This document shows, piece by piece, positions 12,514-26,243 of a stretch of DNA of 64,000 bases (its first letter is position 1; each line of letters begins with the position of its first letter). The stretch comes from Leptospira adleri (GTDB lineage: Bacteria; Spirochaetota; Leptospiria; Leptospirales; Leptospiraceae), in contig NZ_NPDU01000011.1 of the NCBI RefSeq assembly GCF_002811985.1, forward strand, positions 1 through 64,000, in the 5' to 3' direction. Made by a program: the position numbers and the translations under genes. The notes beneath the pieces were generated by a model. The model saw only the letters and a list, made by a program, of their open reading frames with translations, had not been told where the DNA came from and did not search any database.

Positions 12514-13191
12514 ATGAGAATCGGCGGCGAACACAGAATGCAACTGGGAATTCCCAGAGATGAATCTTTGCATTATATCGGACATGGACAATTGGAAAGT
12601 TCTCCTGCGTCTACGTCGGTTCTTCATGTAATCTCGCACGAATTGGGCCACGTCGCCGAATTTCGCTCCGAGGCGATGAGAGATCGCGCCGACATTCGTT
12701 CCTTGAACATGAAAATTCACTACGAGTTTCGAAACGGCAAATTGGTTGCGGTTTCCGGGGAAACCGAAGCAGTCACCGTAAAAAAATCCGAAGAAAAATC
12801 GAACCCTGAAAAACTATCCGAAACACAGTCACCGAAAGAAAAAGAAGCCGCTGAAAAGGAAAAAAAAGACGAAACTTCCAAGTCGGAATTAGAAGATAAG
12901 GAAAAACAAATTCTTTCCGAGATCCGAAGAGTGGAATCGGAACTCAAGGCTTTCGAGTCTGAAAAAGATTCCGAACCCGAAAATAGAATCCGCTCGCCTC
13001 GGAAAGCGGAACTGGAAGAGAGAAAGAGAAAATTGGAAATCTCTCTGAATCAGGAAAAACTGAAATCTATTTTGGAAAAAACTCTGGATACGTTCGGCGA
13101 GTTGATGGAGAAACAAACTCGAATGAGTTTGAGACTTTTGAACGCGGGCAATTCGGACAAAGTCGGTAAACTTTTGGATACGAAGGCTTAA
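12514..13191 (+). CDS. Short SprA-related metalloprotease-like protein
   Basis: Protein of 225 residues with the zinc-protease motif ISHELGHV (HExxH reads HELGH) at about residues 43-50. The surrounding text (SSPASTSVLHVISHELGHV...RDRADIRS) resembles the SprA-related family of putative metalloproteases. The family usually has a longer N-terminal region that is missing here: an in-frame stop lies at 12478 and the first ATG is at 12514 without a good Shine-Dalgarno. Residues 80-200 are an extremely charged Lys/Glu coiled coil. Either a short leptospiral form or an N-terminally truncated remnant; the intact HELGH and long open frame favour a working gene. Confidence 0.65.
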   Translation: MRIGGEHRMQLGIPRDESLHYIGHGQLESSPASTSVLHVISHELGHVAEFRSEAMRDRADIRSLNMKIHYEFRNGKLVAVSGETEAVTVKKSEEKSNPEKLSETQSPKEKEAAEKEKKDETSKSELEDKEKQILSEIRRVESELKAFESEKDSEPENRIRSPRKAELEERKRKLEISLNQEKLKSILEKTLDTFGELMEKQTRMSLRLLNAGNSDKVGKLLDTKA

Positions 13192-13199
13192 TTTTTTTT

Positions 13200-13861
13200 T
13201 TAGGAAATTTCCTCGATTCTTTCCGTAAAGGACTCCACCGGATTTCCGACCATTCCAATCAGAGAATCCACTATCTTTCTTAACTCGAGAAGTCCCTTTC
13301 CGGACTTATTGGAAACAAGAACCGTTTCCAGCATCGGATACAATTCGTGGATGTTTTTCATTTTTTTTCTTAACTTAGAAAGATCACTCTGATTGAGTTT
13401 ATCGATTTTTGTCCGAATCAATACAGGTTTTATATTTCTTTCAAAACAGGTTCCGATCAATTCTAATTCTTCTTCCGGAAGATCTCTTTGAGCGTCACAA
13501 ACTAAAAACAAGGATTTCAAATCTTTCGCATGATTCAGATAGTCCATAAGAAGATCCATCATCGCTTCGTGATCTTTGTGAGAATTTGCCGAATAACCGA
13601 AACCCGGTAGATCCACCAAGTAGATGGATCGATTTACAAAGAAAAAGTTGAGAAGTTTTGTTTTACCGGGAGTCGCTGAAACTTTCGCTAATGATTTTCT
13701 TTCAAGAATTGCGTTGAGAAGAGAGGACTTACCGGCGTTTGAACGACCGGCAAACGCGATCTGCGGGATCCCCTTCGAAGGGATCTTGCTTGCTTCGCCG
13801 TAAGACGAGTTGAATTCAACGTCTTTGAAAAACGGCTCGTCCTTTTTTTGAGGATCCTCGT

Positions 13862-13865
<4 letters not shown>
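13200..13865 (-). CDS. engB: Ribosome biogenesis GTPase EngB (YsxC/YihA)
   Basis: Essential GTPase for 50S subunit assembly. G1 [17 protein letters not shown] (about 31-47), G2 in [14 protein letters not shown]3 VDLPGFGYS (about 77-85) and G4 TKID (about 151) are all present and typical. The 221-residue length is normal. The start overlaps the tilS stop by 4 bp, so engB is translated after tilS in one operon. Confidence 0.95.
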
Positions 13866-15174
<1,309 letters not shown>

Positions 15175-15182
15175 ATGCAGTT

Positions 15183-17222
15183 CTAACGGATCCTTCGGAT
15201 TGCGGCAAGAGTAATATCGTCCATCTGTTCTTGGTTTCCGGTAAATTTCCTTATTTCGGAAACGATTCCGTCCAACATCGATTGTAACGGTTCTCCATGA
15301 AATTGAAGAATCGATTTTTTAAATCGATCCGATTCGAACTGAATTCCTTCCTGATTCGAAGCCTCGAGAACGCCGTCGGTGCACATGATCAATAGATCTC
15401 CCGGTAACATTCTAAACTGATTTAAGTTTTCGAATTTGGAAATTTCCGGATCGATTCCTAAGATGATTCCTCCCGTCGGAATCTCTTCGATCTTTTGCGT
15501 CGAACTTCTGAGAAGATAGAGCGCGCCTTGACCCGCACCGCTAAAAAGAAATTCATTTCGATTCATTTCCCATTTGATGACGGTCATCGACATAAAGCGG
15601 GGAGATGCGGATTCGTTATAGTTCTGAAAGATATACGTATTTACGGTATTTACGATGTCCCAAGGACTGACTTTTTTGCGAACCAAGGAATGAATGATAG
15701 TTCTTACCGTCGCCATTACGATTCCGGCGGGAACGCCCTTTCCGCTTACGTCGCCTATGCAGATCACCGTTTCCGTGTTAAACGGATCTGTTATAAAATC
15801 ATAATAATCCCCGCCGACTCCTCTTGCAGGGACCATCGTTCCGGCAAATTCATAGCCGTCGTGTTCCGGCATTTTTCGAGGAAGCAGGGATTTTTGGAGT
15901 TCCTTTGCGATTTCGATCTCCTTATCCAATCTTTCCTTTTGAGCCCTTTGATCGAAGAGATGATAATTCTGAATCGAAATTCCGGCTTGGATCGAAAACG
16001 CATTCAAAACTTCTAATTCTTCGGAGTTAAAATGACGGTCTTTTCTTTTTCCTAAAATGATCACTATATCCGATTTGTCCGTGTGAACGACAGGTAGAAG
16101 AGCAAGATTTAATCCCCACATTCCGAATTTTTCCAATTCCGGAAAATCCGAGGAAAACGCTAGTTTGGATTCGGTGAGCTCGAAAACTTCCTTTAAAAGA
16201 AATTCATATCGTTTGATCGGAATCGACATTTCTCCCGGAATCGGTTCGAGTTCTTTTCGAGAAATTCTTCTTTTATGATCGCCGACGGTTTCTGCGCCTT
16301 CGTCCGTCGTCTGAATTCTTATCTTGAACGTGGATTGTCTCGCCATATCGACATCCATTCTAATTTCAGGACTTGTAATGTTTCCGGTAAGAAAATGACC
16401 GAAGAGAGTATGATTGTCTTTATTCCATTCGAAAAGAGAATATAAATCGTTTTCCGAAAATTCGGTTAAGGAAAGAAGAATCACTCGAAAGATTTCGACT
16501 TTGTATATAAAACCTAAAGAGGAAAGTCGAAGCGCCGCTGAATGAAGCGATCTAAAATTCCGAGACTGAGTTTGAGATACTTCAAATAGAATTCTGTTTT
16601 TTAACGTCACCGCGAACTGCGCCGCGAGAAGCTCCAGAAAATACCGATCGTTCTCGGCCTTTTCGGGATCGTCTCGATTGTAATCCACGGTGATGATTCC
16701 TAAAACTTCGCCGTTTAAATGAATCGGAACCGCCAGCGCGGATACGGTCCGATTGAGTCTCGCGTATTGTTTGAAGTGTTTGTGTTTTTGATCCGCGAAT
16801 TTGTAGTAAATCGATTTGCAGTGTTCGATACATTCCGTCAGGGGTCCGTTGTCTTCCCCCTTTTTGATTTCGAAATGTTGAGCGACTCTGGAAAGGGAAG
16901 TCTTTTGATTCTTCACTGACATCACAGTCATTCGATCCAAACGCGGTTCGTAGATCATCACGCTCACGCCGGGGATTCCCAACTTGTAAAATGCAAGAGA
17001 AGTAAAACTTTCCAAAAGGTGGCTTAGATTGGGGCTCGTATTGAAGAGGGATAAAAACTCGAGAAGAATCTCGTTACTGAAGTTTGTGTCCGTTGGAGGC
17101 TGAAGGCGAGGGTTCTTTCTTTTTTCCAAAATCCATTCTCGACCGCAGGATCGACAGAAAAAACGCCCGTTTCGAAATAAACCGTCCGGTGTTTTAAATT
17201 CTGAGCAAAATGCACAGGCCAT
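15183..17222 (-). CDS. Zinc-ribbon, GAF and SpoIIE-type (PP2C) serine phosphatase
   Basis: 679-residue cytosolic regulator from the ATG at 17222; an upstream extension of the frame is hydrophobic and unlikely. The N-terminus has two CxxC pairs (CAFC and CRSC) typical of a zinc ribbon. GAF-like domains follow at about 55-205 and 355-455, the first with [20 protein letters not shown]. After a coiled coil ([15 protein letters not shown]) comes the SpoIIE/PP2C domain with metal-binding [21 protein letters not shown] and CTDGVLEA, ending [10 protein letters not shown]. Proteins of this class (RsbU-like) dephosphorylate anti-anti-sigma factors. Divergent from the sigma-54 activator gene with 137 bp between starts; no anti-sigma partner is adjacent. 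Confidence 0.92.
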   Translation of the reverse strand: MACAFCSEFKTPDGLFRNGRFFCRSCGREWILEKRKNPRLQPPTDTNFSNEILLEFLSLFNTSPNLSHLLESFTSLAFYKLGIPGVSVMIYEPRLDRMTVMSVKNQKTSLSRVAQHFEIKKGEDNGPLTECIEHCKSIYYKFADQKHKHFKQYARLNRTVSALAVPIHLNGEVLGIITVDYNRDDPEKAENDRYFLELLAAQFAVTLKNRILFEVSQTQSRNFRSLHSAALRLSSLGFIYKVEIFRVILLSLTEFSENDLYSLFEWNKDNHTLFGHFLTGNITSPEIRMDVDMARQSTFKIRIQTTDEGAETVGDHKRRISRKELEPIPGEMSIPIKRYEFLLKEVFELTESKLAFSSDFPELEKFGMWGLNLALLPVVHTDKSDIVIILGKRKDRHFNSEELEVLNAFSIQAGISIQNYHLFDQRAQKERLDKEIEIAKELQKSLLPRKMPEHDGYEFAGTMVPARGVGGDYYDFITDPFNTETVICIGDVSGKGVPAGIVMATVRTIIHSLVRKKVSPWDIVNTVNTYIFQNYNESASPRFMSMTVIKWEMNRNEFLFSGAGQGALYLLRSSTQKIEEIPTGGIILGIDPEISKFENLNQFRMLPGDLLIMCTDGVLEASNQEGIQFESDRFKKSILQFHGEPLQSMLDGIVSEIRKFTGNQEQMDDITLAAIRRIR

Positions 17223-17336
17223 AGACGCAAAATTATAAAAAATACGCTTTGTTATGATACAAATAATTTGCAAATAAACACAAAAAAGACGCTCGAAAAT
17301 TAAGCGAAGTAAAAAAAATCGATTGACCCCAAATAC

Positions 17337-19459
<2,123 letters not shown>

Positions 19460-19978
19460 TCGGAGTTCCGTCCACTAGGAACGCATCGATTTTGAAACGA
19501 TTTTTTCTCATGTCCGAAAAACGAATTGCGCTCCGCTCCGACCGGTTTGTTTTTCGAGTTCTAATTTTCGCTGAAAGAATTCCGTCTTTTCAAAAGTATG
19601 AGAATCGTATTTGAATTCCGTTTGTCCGCGAAGATAATTCAATCCTGCTGAGGATAGGTTTTCCGATCCTTCGGAAGCAAAGGAGCGAAGAATTATTTTC
19701 CGCTCGCAAGGTCGTCTTTTCACTTTTCGGAAAAGAATCCGATCCTACCGAAACGCTTATGTCTTGCTTGCGAAGCGAAGGATCGCTTCTTCTTGGGCAA
19801 AAAAATAAGTGTAATTTTTTCGAGAACGTCTAAGAGTAGTATCCTCTTTTGTTCGGTAGTACGATCGACAGAAGCAAGTTTGGACGAAGGAAGAGTTCGC
19901 CTTTGCGATTCTTTTTTGCGGAATTTGCAACCGAGCGAAATCGATTCTAAAAAATAAAACATCAATTAGGTGAAAGAG
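19460..19978. other. Intergenic region with hairpins, no convincing gene
   Basis: 519 bp between the activator and the DUF3095 gene. Just after the activator stop is a weak hairpin (ATCG / CGAT, followed by T6 near 19501-19506), a possible terminator. At 19772-19789 is a tight perfect hairpin, GAAGCGA / TCGCTTC with loop AGGA. Two short open frames on the minus strand (19508-19723 and 19720-19965) have no Shine-Dalgarno and Arg/Ser-rich, low-quality translations; I do not accept them as genes. Confidence 0.5.
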
Positions 19979-21202
19979 ATGATCGAGACCGCAGATAAAA
20001 AAACAAGCGTAAATACTGAAAATTTCTACAAGTATCTTCCGTTCCTTTCTTCTTTTACCGAAATTATAGAACCTTCCAACTACTACACGGTTCCGGACGA
20101 TTGGAATCTGATTGTCACCGACGTTGTGAATTCTACGGAGGCGATCCGCAATGGAAATTATAAAGACGTAAATATCGCCGGCGGCGTGACTGCGATGGCG
20201 GTTTCCAATTTGATGGGCGATATGGATTATCCTTTTTTATTCGGTGGGGACGGAATGACTTTGCTTTTACCGAATAGCGTTCTTCCGGGAGTGAGGGATA
20301 TTTTATTCTCCATTCGAGAATTGGTGAAAAATAATTTCGGTTTAAAGTTAAGAGCCGGAATCGTAAACGTCGGCGACCTCAAAAGATCCGGAAAAGAATT
20401 AAAACTTTGTAAACTTAAAATTTCTGAATTTTACAACCAAGCGATTCTGACAGGAAGCGCTCTGGACTCGGCGGAGGATCTTGTAAAGAACGACGATTCT
20501 TCCAATCCTTATATCATACCGTTGACTCATAAACCCAAAATCAAACCGGATTTTACGGGATTTACTTGTCGTTGGCAGGACATTCCGAGTCACCGCGGAG
20601 AAACCGTTTCCTTCATCATTAAATTGAATCCGATGCAAAATTCTACGGATCCTAGTTTACTGAAATTGATCTTGGATCAGATCGGAATTCTTCTTGGAAA
20701 CGATACTCAAATCCATCCTCTCACCGAAGAAGGAATCAAGGTCGATATGAGCGGTAAATATTTTAACAAAGAAGCTACGGTCCATACGAGGAGCAAAAAA
20801 GGATTCTTCCATTTTTTAAGATTTCTTAAAATCAAAATGGAAGGTTTTGCGGTCAATCTTGCCGTTAAAACACAATGGAAATTCGGTCCTAAAGTCAACG
20901 GTATGGAATTGCGGGAGCTCCGAAAATCTCAGATTATCGCGTCCGATTTTCGAAAATACGACGGAACTCTAAAGATGGTGGTCGCTTGCGATACGAAGTC
21001 GAGAGAAGCCTTTATCGATTTTCTAAAAGGGCTTTATAAAGAAGGTAAGTTGTATTTCGGTTATCACGTTTCCGATCGCGCTCTGATGACTTGCGCTTTG
21101 CACGAAGGATCAGTAAGAGAAGTGCATTTCGTTGATTCCGCGGACGGCGGTTACGCTCTCGCGGCGATTCAGTTGAAAGAACAAATCCGATTAGGAAGCT
21201 GA
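19979..21202 (+). CDS. DUF3095 protein, adenylate-cyclase-like
   Basis: 407-residue cytosolic protein of the DUF3095 family, distantly related to class III nucleotidyl cyclases. Family hallmarks: [11 protein letters not shown] near the start, [21 protein letters not shown] (about 42-62; compare the cyclase metal-binding aspartate region), [13 protein letters not shown] (about 84-96) and [10 protein letters not shown]. The later [12 protein letters not shown] is also family-typical. The ATG at 19979 is preceded by TTAGG at good spacing and is preferred over the GTG at 19970. No cyclase activity is established for the family to my knowledge. It converges with the SET gene, the two overlapping by 12 bp at their ends. 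Confidence 0.85.
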   Translation: MIETADKKTSVNTENFYKYLPFLSSFTEIIEPSNYYTVPDDWNLIVTDVVNSTEAIRNGNYKDVNIAGGVTAMAVSNLMGDMDYPFLFGGDGMTLLLPNSVLPGVRDILFSIRELVKNNFGLKLRAGIVNVGDLKRSGKELKLCKLKISEFYNQAILTGSALDSAEDLVKNDDSSNPYIIPLTHKPKIKPDFTGFTCRWQDIPSHRGETVSFIIKLNPMQNSTDPSLLKLILDQIGILLGNDTQIHPLTEEGIKVDMSGKYFNKEATVHTRSKKGFFHFLRFLKIKMEGFAVNLAVKTQWKFGPKVNGMELRELRKSQIIASDFRKYDGTLKMVVACDTKSREAFIDFLKGLYKEGKLYFGYHVSDRALMTCALHEGSVREVHFVDSADGGYALAAIQLKEQIRLGS

Positions 21203-21589
21203 TCCGAGTTTAACGTTCCAATTTTCATCGAAGAGTTTATAATTACAAGTGAGCTCTTCACCCATTCGAATCAATCTTGTCGCTCTGTCTTGTCCCATCG
21301 GGTTTGTGTGATCGCTCGTAAAATCTTCTTTCGTATTCGGGTCGTCGCTGTGATTCATGAACTTGGAATTATCGGAACAATAAAACCAGTTCCCGCCGGT
21401 TTGATATGAATAAGTGCGGAACATTTCTTGAACGGCGGGCGGAAGGGAATTGAGTTCTTGATCGGTTAGAACCCAGACAGTCTTCGGATGATATTTCCAA
21501 ACCAATTCTCCTTTTTGAATGTCTCTTCCAGCGAAAAGACCAAAACCTCCAATGGGAGAATCGGCAATGTATGTGGGCACTAAAAGCAT
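21191..21589 (-). CDS. SET-domain protein
   Basis: Stand-alone bacterial SET domain of 132 residues. All core motifs are visible: [16 protein letters not shown] (SAM-binding GxG), [10 protein letters not shown] (NHSxxPN pseudoknot motif), and [14 protein letters not shown] with the conserved Tyr. SET domains transfer methyl groups from SAM to lysine; in bacteria the target is usually unknown and could be a ribosomal or nucleoid protein. There are no post-SET cysteines. The small size and lack of other domains are typical of bacterial forms. Its 3' end overlaps the convergent DUF3095 gene by 12 bp. Confidence 0.9.
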   Translation of the reverse strand: MLLVPTYIADSPIGGFGLFAGRDIQKGELVWKYHPKTVWVLTDQELNSLPPAVQEMFRTYSYQTGGNWFYCSDNSKFMNHSDDPNTKEDFTSDHTNPMGQDRATRLIRMGEELTCNYKLFDENWNVKLGSAS

Positions 21590-21643
21590 TTTGAAAGTCT
21601 AAAATAGTCCGGAAAAAAATTGCAAGTAAGAAACGAAGATTCC

Positions 21644-23473
21644 TCAGAGGACCATCGCTTGTTGCTCCGGTTCCGGTACTGCGAACCTTTCCAGTTTTCC
21701 GTTTCGTATTTGAAAGACTTGATCCGCTTCACGAATCGTGGAAAGTCTGTGAGTCACCGAAATTACGGTTCTTCCTTCTCTCAACAACGAAAGTGTTTTC
21801 ATGATTCTCGCTTCGGTTACCGGATCCAACGAAGAGGTCGCTTCATCCAAAAGAAGAATCTGCGGGTTTCTTAGAAAAGCGCGGGCAATCGCGATTCTTT
21901 GTCTTTCGCCTCCCGAAAGTTTTGTCCCTCGATCTCCGGTATTCGTTTCATAACCCATCGGAAGGGAAAGAATCAACTCGTGAATTTCCGCGCGTTTCGC
22001 GGCTTCGATCACTTCTTCCAAAGACGCGCTCGGTTTACCGATTCGGATATTCTCGAAGATCGTAGTATTGAAAAGAAAAGTTTCCTGGAAAACGACCCCG
22101 ACCAAAGATCGAACGGAGCTTCTCGAAACCGAATTCAAATCGATTCCGTCGAAAAAAATTCTTCCTTCGTTGGGTTGTACCATTCCAAGAAGAAGTTTGA
22201 TAAAAGTACTTTTGCCGACTCCGGAACCGCCGACGATCGCGGTATAACTTCCTTTCGGAATCGTGAGTGAAATATCGCTTAAATTTTTAGATCGGCCTTT
22301 GTAACGAAAGTGAACGTTCTCAAAACGTATTTCCTGTTTTAACTCGGGGATGGACGAGTCTTCCGGGTTCGATTCGAATACGGGAGCCCGCAATAATTCT
22401 AATATCCTTTTTGCGGATCCGCTTGCATGATTGAGCGCGGGAAGATATTGAGAAAGATAGAGGAGAGAATAACTTAAATTTAGGAACGGAGGTAAGAACG
22501 CCGCGAGAGTCCCGATGCTCAGAGTGTTGTTGTAAGCGAACGCGGTACCGGCTAACAAAAGAACTCCTTGTAAAAGAAGAATTCCGGAACCAGCGGAACG
22601 TTCCAGATAAGAATTCGTAAGGCCCAGTCTCAGGGAAACCTGAAACAACCTCTCACAATTGTTCTTAAACCGGCCGAAAAAATAATCGCTTAGATCGTAG
22701 GCGCGTATGAGATTCTGCGCAGAAATGGATTCTTCGACCATACTCAATACTTGCGCTTCTTCTAATTTTCGCGAATAGCTGATCTCCGTGGATTTTCTCG
22801 AAAGAAAACCCGGACCTAAAAAACTGATCGGCCAGATCAACAAAGCGATCAGCGCCAACTTCCAATCCAAAAGAAATAGAAGAATGGTTCCGAAAACCGC
22901 TTCCAGTAAAGGACCGAGTCCCCAGGGGATAAAGGCGAGTAACGCGTGTTCCAAAGACGCAAGGTCGTTGAAAAATCGGGAAAGAATATCGCCTAGTTTA
23001 TTATTCGAGAAAAAATCCAGACTCAGTTGATCCAGATGTTCGTACATTTGTAATCGGAGGTCTTGTATGATCCTGGAAGAAGCCCAGTTGTATAAATAAT
23101 CTCGAAGCGTTCCCAGAACCGCGAAAGTTACCGTTCCGATCGCCAAATAAGCTCCGATCCAATAGAGAGCGTTTTGATTCCGATTGATCAGCGCTTCGTC
23201 TATGAGATATTTAAAACTAAAGGGAATGCTCGCGTAAAATCCTATCTCGAAACAAAGAAGAGCGATGATGAGAAAGATTCTTCCTTTGTATTTTTTTACA
23301 AAACGAAAAAGTCCGAAGATCAATAACCCGGGAGCGCCTTCGTTTTCCGAGGACGGTTTTTCCTTTTTAAGATTAGGGGCCTTCCATTTTTTAGAGGTTC
23401 CCTTTTCTTTATCAAGAGGCAAGGGTTCCGACTTTTGGATCAGCTCCGGGTTGTATTCGAGAGGTCTTTTCAT
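21644..23473 (-). CDS. ABC exporter, fused membrane and ATPase domains (MsbA/MDR type)
   Basis: 609-residue half-transporter. A charged cytosolic extension of about 55 residues precedes the six-helix membrane domain (about 60-345). The ATPase domain has Walker [10 protein letters not shown] (about 413-421), Q loop VFQETFLF, signature [10 protein letters not shown], Walker [13 protein letters not shown] and the switch His in SVTHRLST. It should work as a homodimer exporting a lipid, peptide or drug; no substrate clue exists nearby. Not obviously msbA, because the neighbours are not lipid A genes. Confidence 0.92.
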   Translation of the reverse strand: MKRPLEYNPELIQKSEPLPLDKEKGTSKKWKAPNLKKEKPSSENEGAPGLLIFGLFRFVKKYKGRIFLIIALLCFEIGFYASIPFSFKYLIDEALINRNQNALYWIGAYLAIGTVTFAVLGTLRDYLYNWASSRIIQDLRLQMYEHLDQLSLDFFSNNKLGDILSRFFNDLASLEHALLAFIPWGLGPLLEAVFGTILLFLLDWKLALIALLIWPISFLGPGFLSRKSTEISYSRKLEEAQVLSMVEESISAQNLIRAYDLSDYFFGRFKNNCERLFQVSLRLGLTNSYLERSAGSGILLLQGVLLLAGTAFAYNNTLSIGTLAAFLPPFLNLSYSLLYLSQYLPALNHASGSAKRILELLRAPVFESNPEDSSIPELKQEIRFENVHFRYKGRSKNLSDISLTIPKGSYTAIVGGSGVGKSTFIKLLLGMVQPNEGRIFFDGIDLNSVSRSSVRSLVGVVFQETFLFNTTIFENIRIGKPSASLEEVIEAAKRAEIHELILSLPMGYETNTGDRGTKLSGGERQRIAIARAFLRNPQILLLDEATSSLDPVTEARIMKTLSLLREGRTVISVTHRLSTIREADQVFQIRNGKLERFAVPEPEQQAMVL

Positions 23474-23655
23474 ACCGTTTTGGAAATTACAGTCCTTTTA
23501 TTTTCGGCAAATATCTTTCATTTCCACTCTACTTTGACTCTTTTTCCGGGAAAGTCCGAGGCAAGAATTTTTCACCGGATAAGAGACAGAATCCCCCCGG
23601 AAAAGACTCGTTTTTTTAGAAACCGCCTATTATGGTAGTAAGTAGGCTCAATTCG

Positions 23656-24270
23656 ATGATTAACTTTCACTACAAAGAGGAAAATGGACTCTACACTGTG
23701 ACCCTCAAAACTTCCGAAACGGCTCCCGGAACTCTTCATAAGATGGTGAAAGCGATGTTCTTTATGGGTTGGGAGATCGTATCCGGAGATATTCAGACGA
23801 TCGAAGAGAACGGTCAATTATTCAGTTACGACGTTTTTACCTTAAAATCGGAAGAGACAGATTCTAAAATTAAGGCTTCTAAATTGGGAATTCTTATGTC
23901 GTCCGTATTTACGGAAGATTCCGCGTTGGAAGAGATCATTCACCATTCCAGTGAAATCGATCTCAGAAATACATACCATCTCAGTAACGATTCTAAACTG
24001 GAATTCGAAGACGTTGAAGGCGGCGCTCGGACAAAATTGTATTTGGAAGCCCCCGATCGCAAAGGACTTCTTTATTTTGTTACGGGCGTTCTAAAAGAAA
24101 ACGGAATTAACATTCATTCAGCGACAATTCGGACGGACCGGACGGGAAATCAAGCTCAGGATACGTTCATTCTTACGGATCCAAAGGGCGGCGGTTTTGC
24201 GGGTTCTTCTTTGGAAGAAAGGGTGAGCAGGAATATTCTTGAAATCAGTTTGAATTCTTCCTGGAAGTAG
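23656..24270 (+). CDS. ACT-domain protein
   Basis: About 204 residues from the ATG at 23656, preceded by AGTAGG; an in-frame ATG at 23632 has no ribosome site. Two ACT-like regions: residues about 5-75 ([29 protein letters not shown]) and about 130-204 ([30 protein letters not shown]). The second matches the C-terminal ACT domains of GlnD uridylyltransferase most closely in pattern. There is no catalytic domain, so it is probably an amino-acid or nitrogen sensor that acts through a partner. The partner is not evident nearby. Confidence 0.82.
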   Translation: MINFHYKEENGLYTVTLKTSETAPGTLHKMVKAMFFMGWEIVSGDIQTIEENGQLFSYDVFTLKSEETDSKIKASKLGILMSSVFTEDSALEEIIHHSSEIDLRNTYHLSNDSKLEFEDVEGGARTKLYLEAPDRKGLLYFVTGVLKENGINIHSATIRTDRTGNQAQDTFILTDPKGGGFAGSSLEERVSRNILEISLNSSWK

Positions 24271-24429
24271 TTTGGAAAATATTTTTTTCGTCGCATAAGA
24301 AAATATTCGGTGCAAACGGTGCATTCCTGCCTTTTATTGGATTAAGAATGGAATTTCTCATAGAGAATTTTTCCACGTTATGTAACCTTAACCGCTTCTA
24401 AAAATAAATTTCAATTTCTCGAAGATTGC

Positions 24430-25899
24430 ATGGACGCACAAAAAGATTTACAGAAATTCGATTTCACTGAAGAAATCATCCAACATTTTAAGATTAACAG
24501 CGTCATTCCTGTGGACTTTTATAACAGGAACGGTCAGATTCTAATTCATAAAAAAGAAAATGCAAACGGGGAAGATATAACAAAACTTCTTAAGTTTGAA
24601 AGCCAAGGAATTTATTTCCTCAAATCGGAATTTGAAAAAATCTCCGGTGGAAAACAATCTTCCGGTCCGAACAGCGTCAACGGTCGTGAAGTCAGTTTTT
24701 CCAAATTAGTAAACTCAGAATTAACCGTGGATCTCGCGAAAAACGCCGCGGGCTTTTTATCCGAACTAAAAAAATTCCCGTTAAACGGCGGACAAGTTCG
24801 ACAACTCAATAAATCCATCGATGGAATTTTAGAGGACTTCCGTTCCACTCCCGATATGGAAAACGGCCTGGTCAATATCATCGAAGTTATGAGCGCCGCC
24901 GGGGTTCCGATGGATTCGGAAGTTTTGACAAAGAGAACCGTCATATCCATGGCGATGAAGGTGAGAGCCGGAAAGGCTTTTACAAAAGTCGACATGGAGC
25001 AAAAAAAACTCGATCAGATGAATCTGATGATGTCTTCTTATTTGGCCGACGTCGGTTATACTCAGATGAAGATTCCGGTTCAGAAAGATCTGAAGACGGA
25101 AGAATTCGAATACATCAAAAATCATCCTATCATCAGTTATCTCATGGTCGCGAATATTCCCGACCTCGACGACAATATCAAAACGTTGGTCCTCAATCAC
25201 CATCGTCCCCACAAAGGCGAAGGTATGAACAACAATTATCCGCAGCCGAAAACTCTCGTGCAGAAACTCAATCTTTATAAAGAGAAATACAAAGATGATC
25301 CGAAACGAACGGTCTTGGTTGCGGATATTCAAAAACAGATTCGTAATATTCTTACAAACAATCTTCCGATGGATGATATCGGCGTGATCTCCATCGCTGG
25401 GGAGTTCGCGTCCTTGACCACAAAACAAGAGTGGCGCGACGCTTACGAACCTTTGGTTGCTATGAAGCTGATTTTGAATAACAGTTTTTTTGCATATAAT
25501 GAGAAAACTTTGCGGGATTTCTACGATCATATCGGGTTGTCCCTCTGCAATAACCAGCCTTTTATTAGGGAAGGCGATTTTGTAATCGTCGTAACGCAGG
25601 ATTCCAATCAGAAAGTCTTCTTCGAAGTTTGTATCATCCGCGAAATGTATCGAACTCAAATTCGTCCTATGCTGGAAAGGATCGGGACGATTCGTCCGAA
25701 TTTCAGCAATATGGGAAAATTAAGAATTTCGGGCTTCGACCTAAATTCATTCAAGCTCGATCGAAGAAAGGCGATCTTTAATTTGGAGAAGAATCAAGAC
25801 CCAAGAAGAATCGTTTACGTTCTGGACGCGGAGATGGACGGATATCTCTATGAGGAATTGGTCAAACAAACCGGAGAAATTCCGAAAGAAAGCGCGTGA
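24430..25899 (+). CDS. Degenerate HD-GYP-domain protein, paralogue 1
   Basis: 489-residue cytosolic protein. The N-terminal ~75 residues ([25 protein letters not shown]) form the small domain seen before HD-GYP domains. The rest follows the HD-GYP layout: a helix with [12 protein letters not shown] where active enzymes have LLHDIGK (His-Asp replaced by Ala206-Asp207), then [10 protein letters not shown] with the conserved His, then [16 protein letters not shown] (His257, His258) in place of HHExxDGxGYP, then [12 protein letters not shown] in place of the IxxVADxFDALTS block. Active members hydrolyse cyclic di-GMP; loss of the first metal ligand and of GYP suggests binding without catalysis. 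A close paralogue follows directly. Confidence 0.82.
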   Translation: MDAQKDLQKFDFTEEIIQHFKINSVIPVDFYNRNGQILIHKKENANGEDITKLLKFESQGIYFLKSEFEKISGGKQSSGPNSVNGREVSFSKLVNSELTVDLAKNAAGFLSELKKFPLNGGQVRQLNKSIDGILEDFRSTPDMENGLVNIIEVMSAAGVPMDSEVLTKRTVISMAMKVRAGKAFTKVDMEQKKLDQMNLMMSSYLADVGYTQMKIPVQKDLKTEEFEYIKNHPIISYLMVANIPDLDDNIKTLVLNHHRPHKGEGMNNNYPQPKTLVQKLNLYKEKYKDDPKRTVLVADIQKQIRNILTNNLPMDDIGVISIAGEFASLTTKQEWRDAYEPLVAMKLILNNSFFAYNEKTLRDFYDHIGLSLCNNQPFIREGDFVIVVTQDSNQKVFFEVCIIREMYRTQIRPMLERIGTIRPNFSNMGKLRISGFDLNSFKLDRRKAIFNLEKNQDPRRIVYVLDAEMDGYLYEELVKQTGEIPKESA

Positions 25900-26243
25900 A
25901 ACTTTCCTAACGTTGTTTTGAAACCTTGAACTTTTTCGTATTTTGATCTCCTCGGTCGGCGGTTTTTAGGAGTGAAACGGATCAATCGTTATGCGACACG
26001 GCGATCCTTAGTCGCGCTTAAAGATTAAACATTTGACTTTGATTTGAAATATTACAAAAGAATTTTATCCGAAATGAATTTTTATTTCCTAAATCGGAAA
26101 TAAATTGTAAATCGAAGTCTCTTAAATAATTTTTTTCCAGTCGTATGTTCTATTCGCAAAGAATAGGATTGCTTTGTTCTTCCATAGTACGCAATTCTCT
26201 TCCAAAACGAGGCCTACGGGCAATTTAAAAGAAGAGCTGTAAT
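25900..26243. promoter_or_regulatory. 344-bp spacer between the two HD-GYP-like paralogues, with two hairpins
   Basis: No gene is seen here. It holds a 9-bp perfect inverted repeat, TTTATTTCC / GGAAATAAA with a 6-nt loop (26081-26104), and a smaller one, CTATTC / GAATAG (26150-26166). Neither has a T tract, so they look more like regulator sites or mRNA leader structure than terminators. The AT-rich stretch from 26030 onward is the likely promoter region for the second paralogue, which would then be transcribed on its own. Confidence 0.45.
26081..26104. repeat. Perfect 9-bp inverted repeat
   Basis: TTTATTTCC at 26081-26089 and GGAAATAAA at 26096-26104, separated by TAAATC. It lies about 140 bp upstream of the second HD-GYP-like gene and is not followed by a T run. 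Confidence 0.7.

Noticed and set aside
15495..16016. 173-codon plus-strand frame inside the SpoIIE phosphatase gene
   Set aside because: The opposite strand encodes the conserved PP2C motifs; the plus-strand translation has no recognisable features.
19508..19965. Two small minus-strand frames with a GTGA overlap downstream of the sigma-54 activator
   Set aside because: The overlap looks operon-like, but there is no ribosome site and the translations are basic and low in hydrophobic periodicity; treated as non-coding.
24829..25659. Long open frame (276 codons) antisense to the first HD-GYP-like gene
   Set aside because: It lies wholly inside a clear gene, has no ribosome site, and its translation is rich in His, Arg and Phe as expected for a shadow frame.
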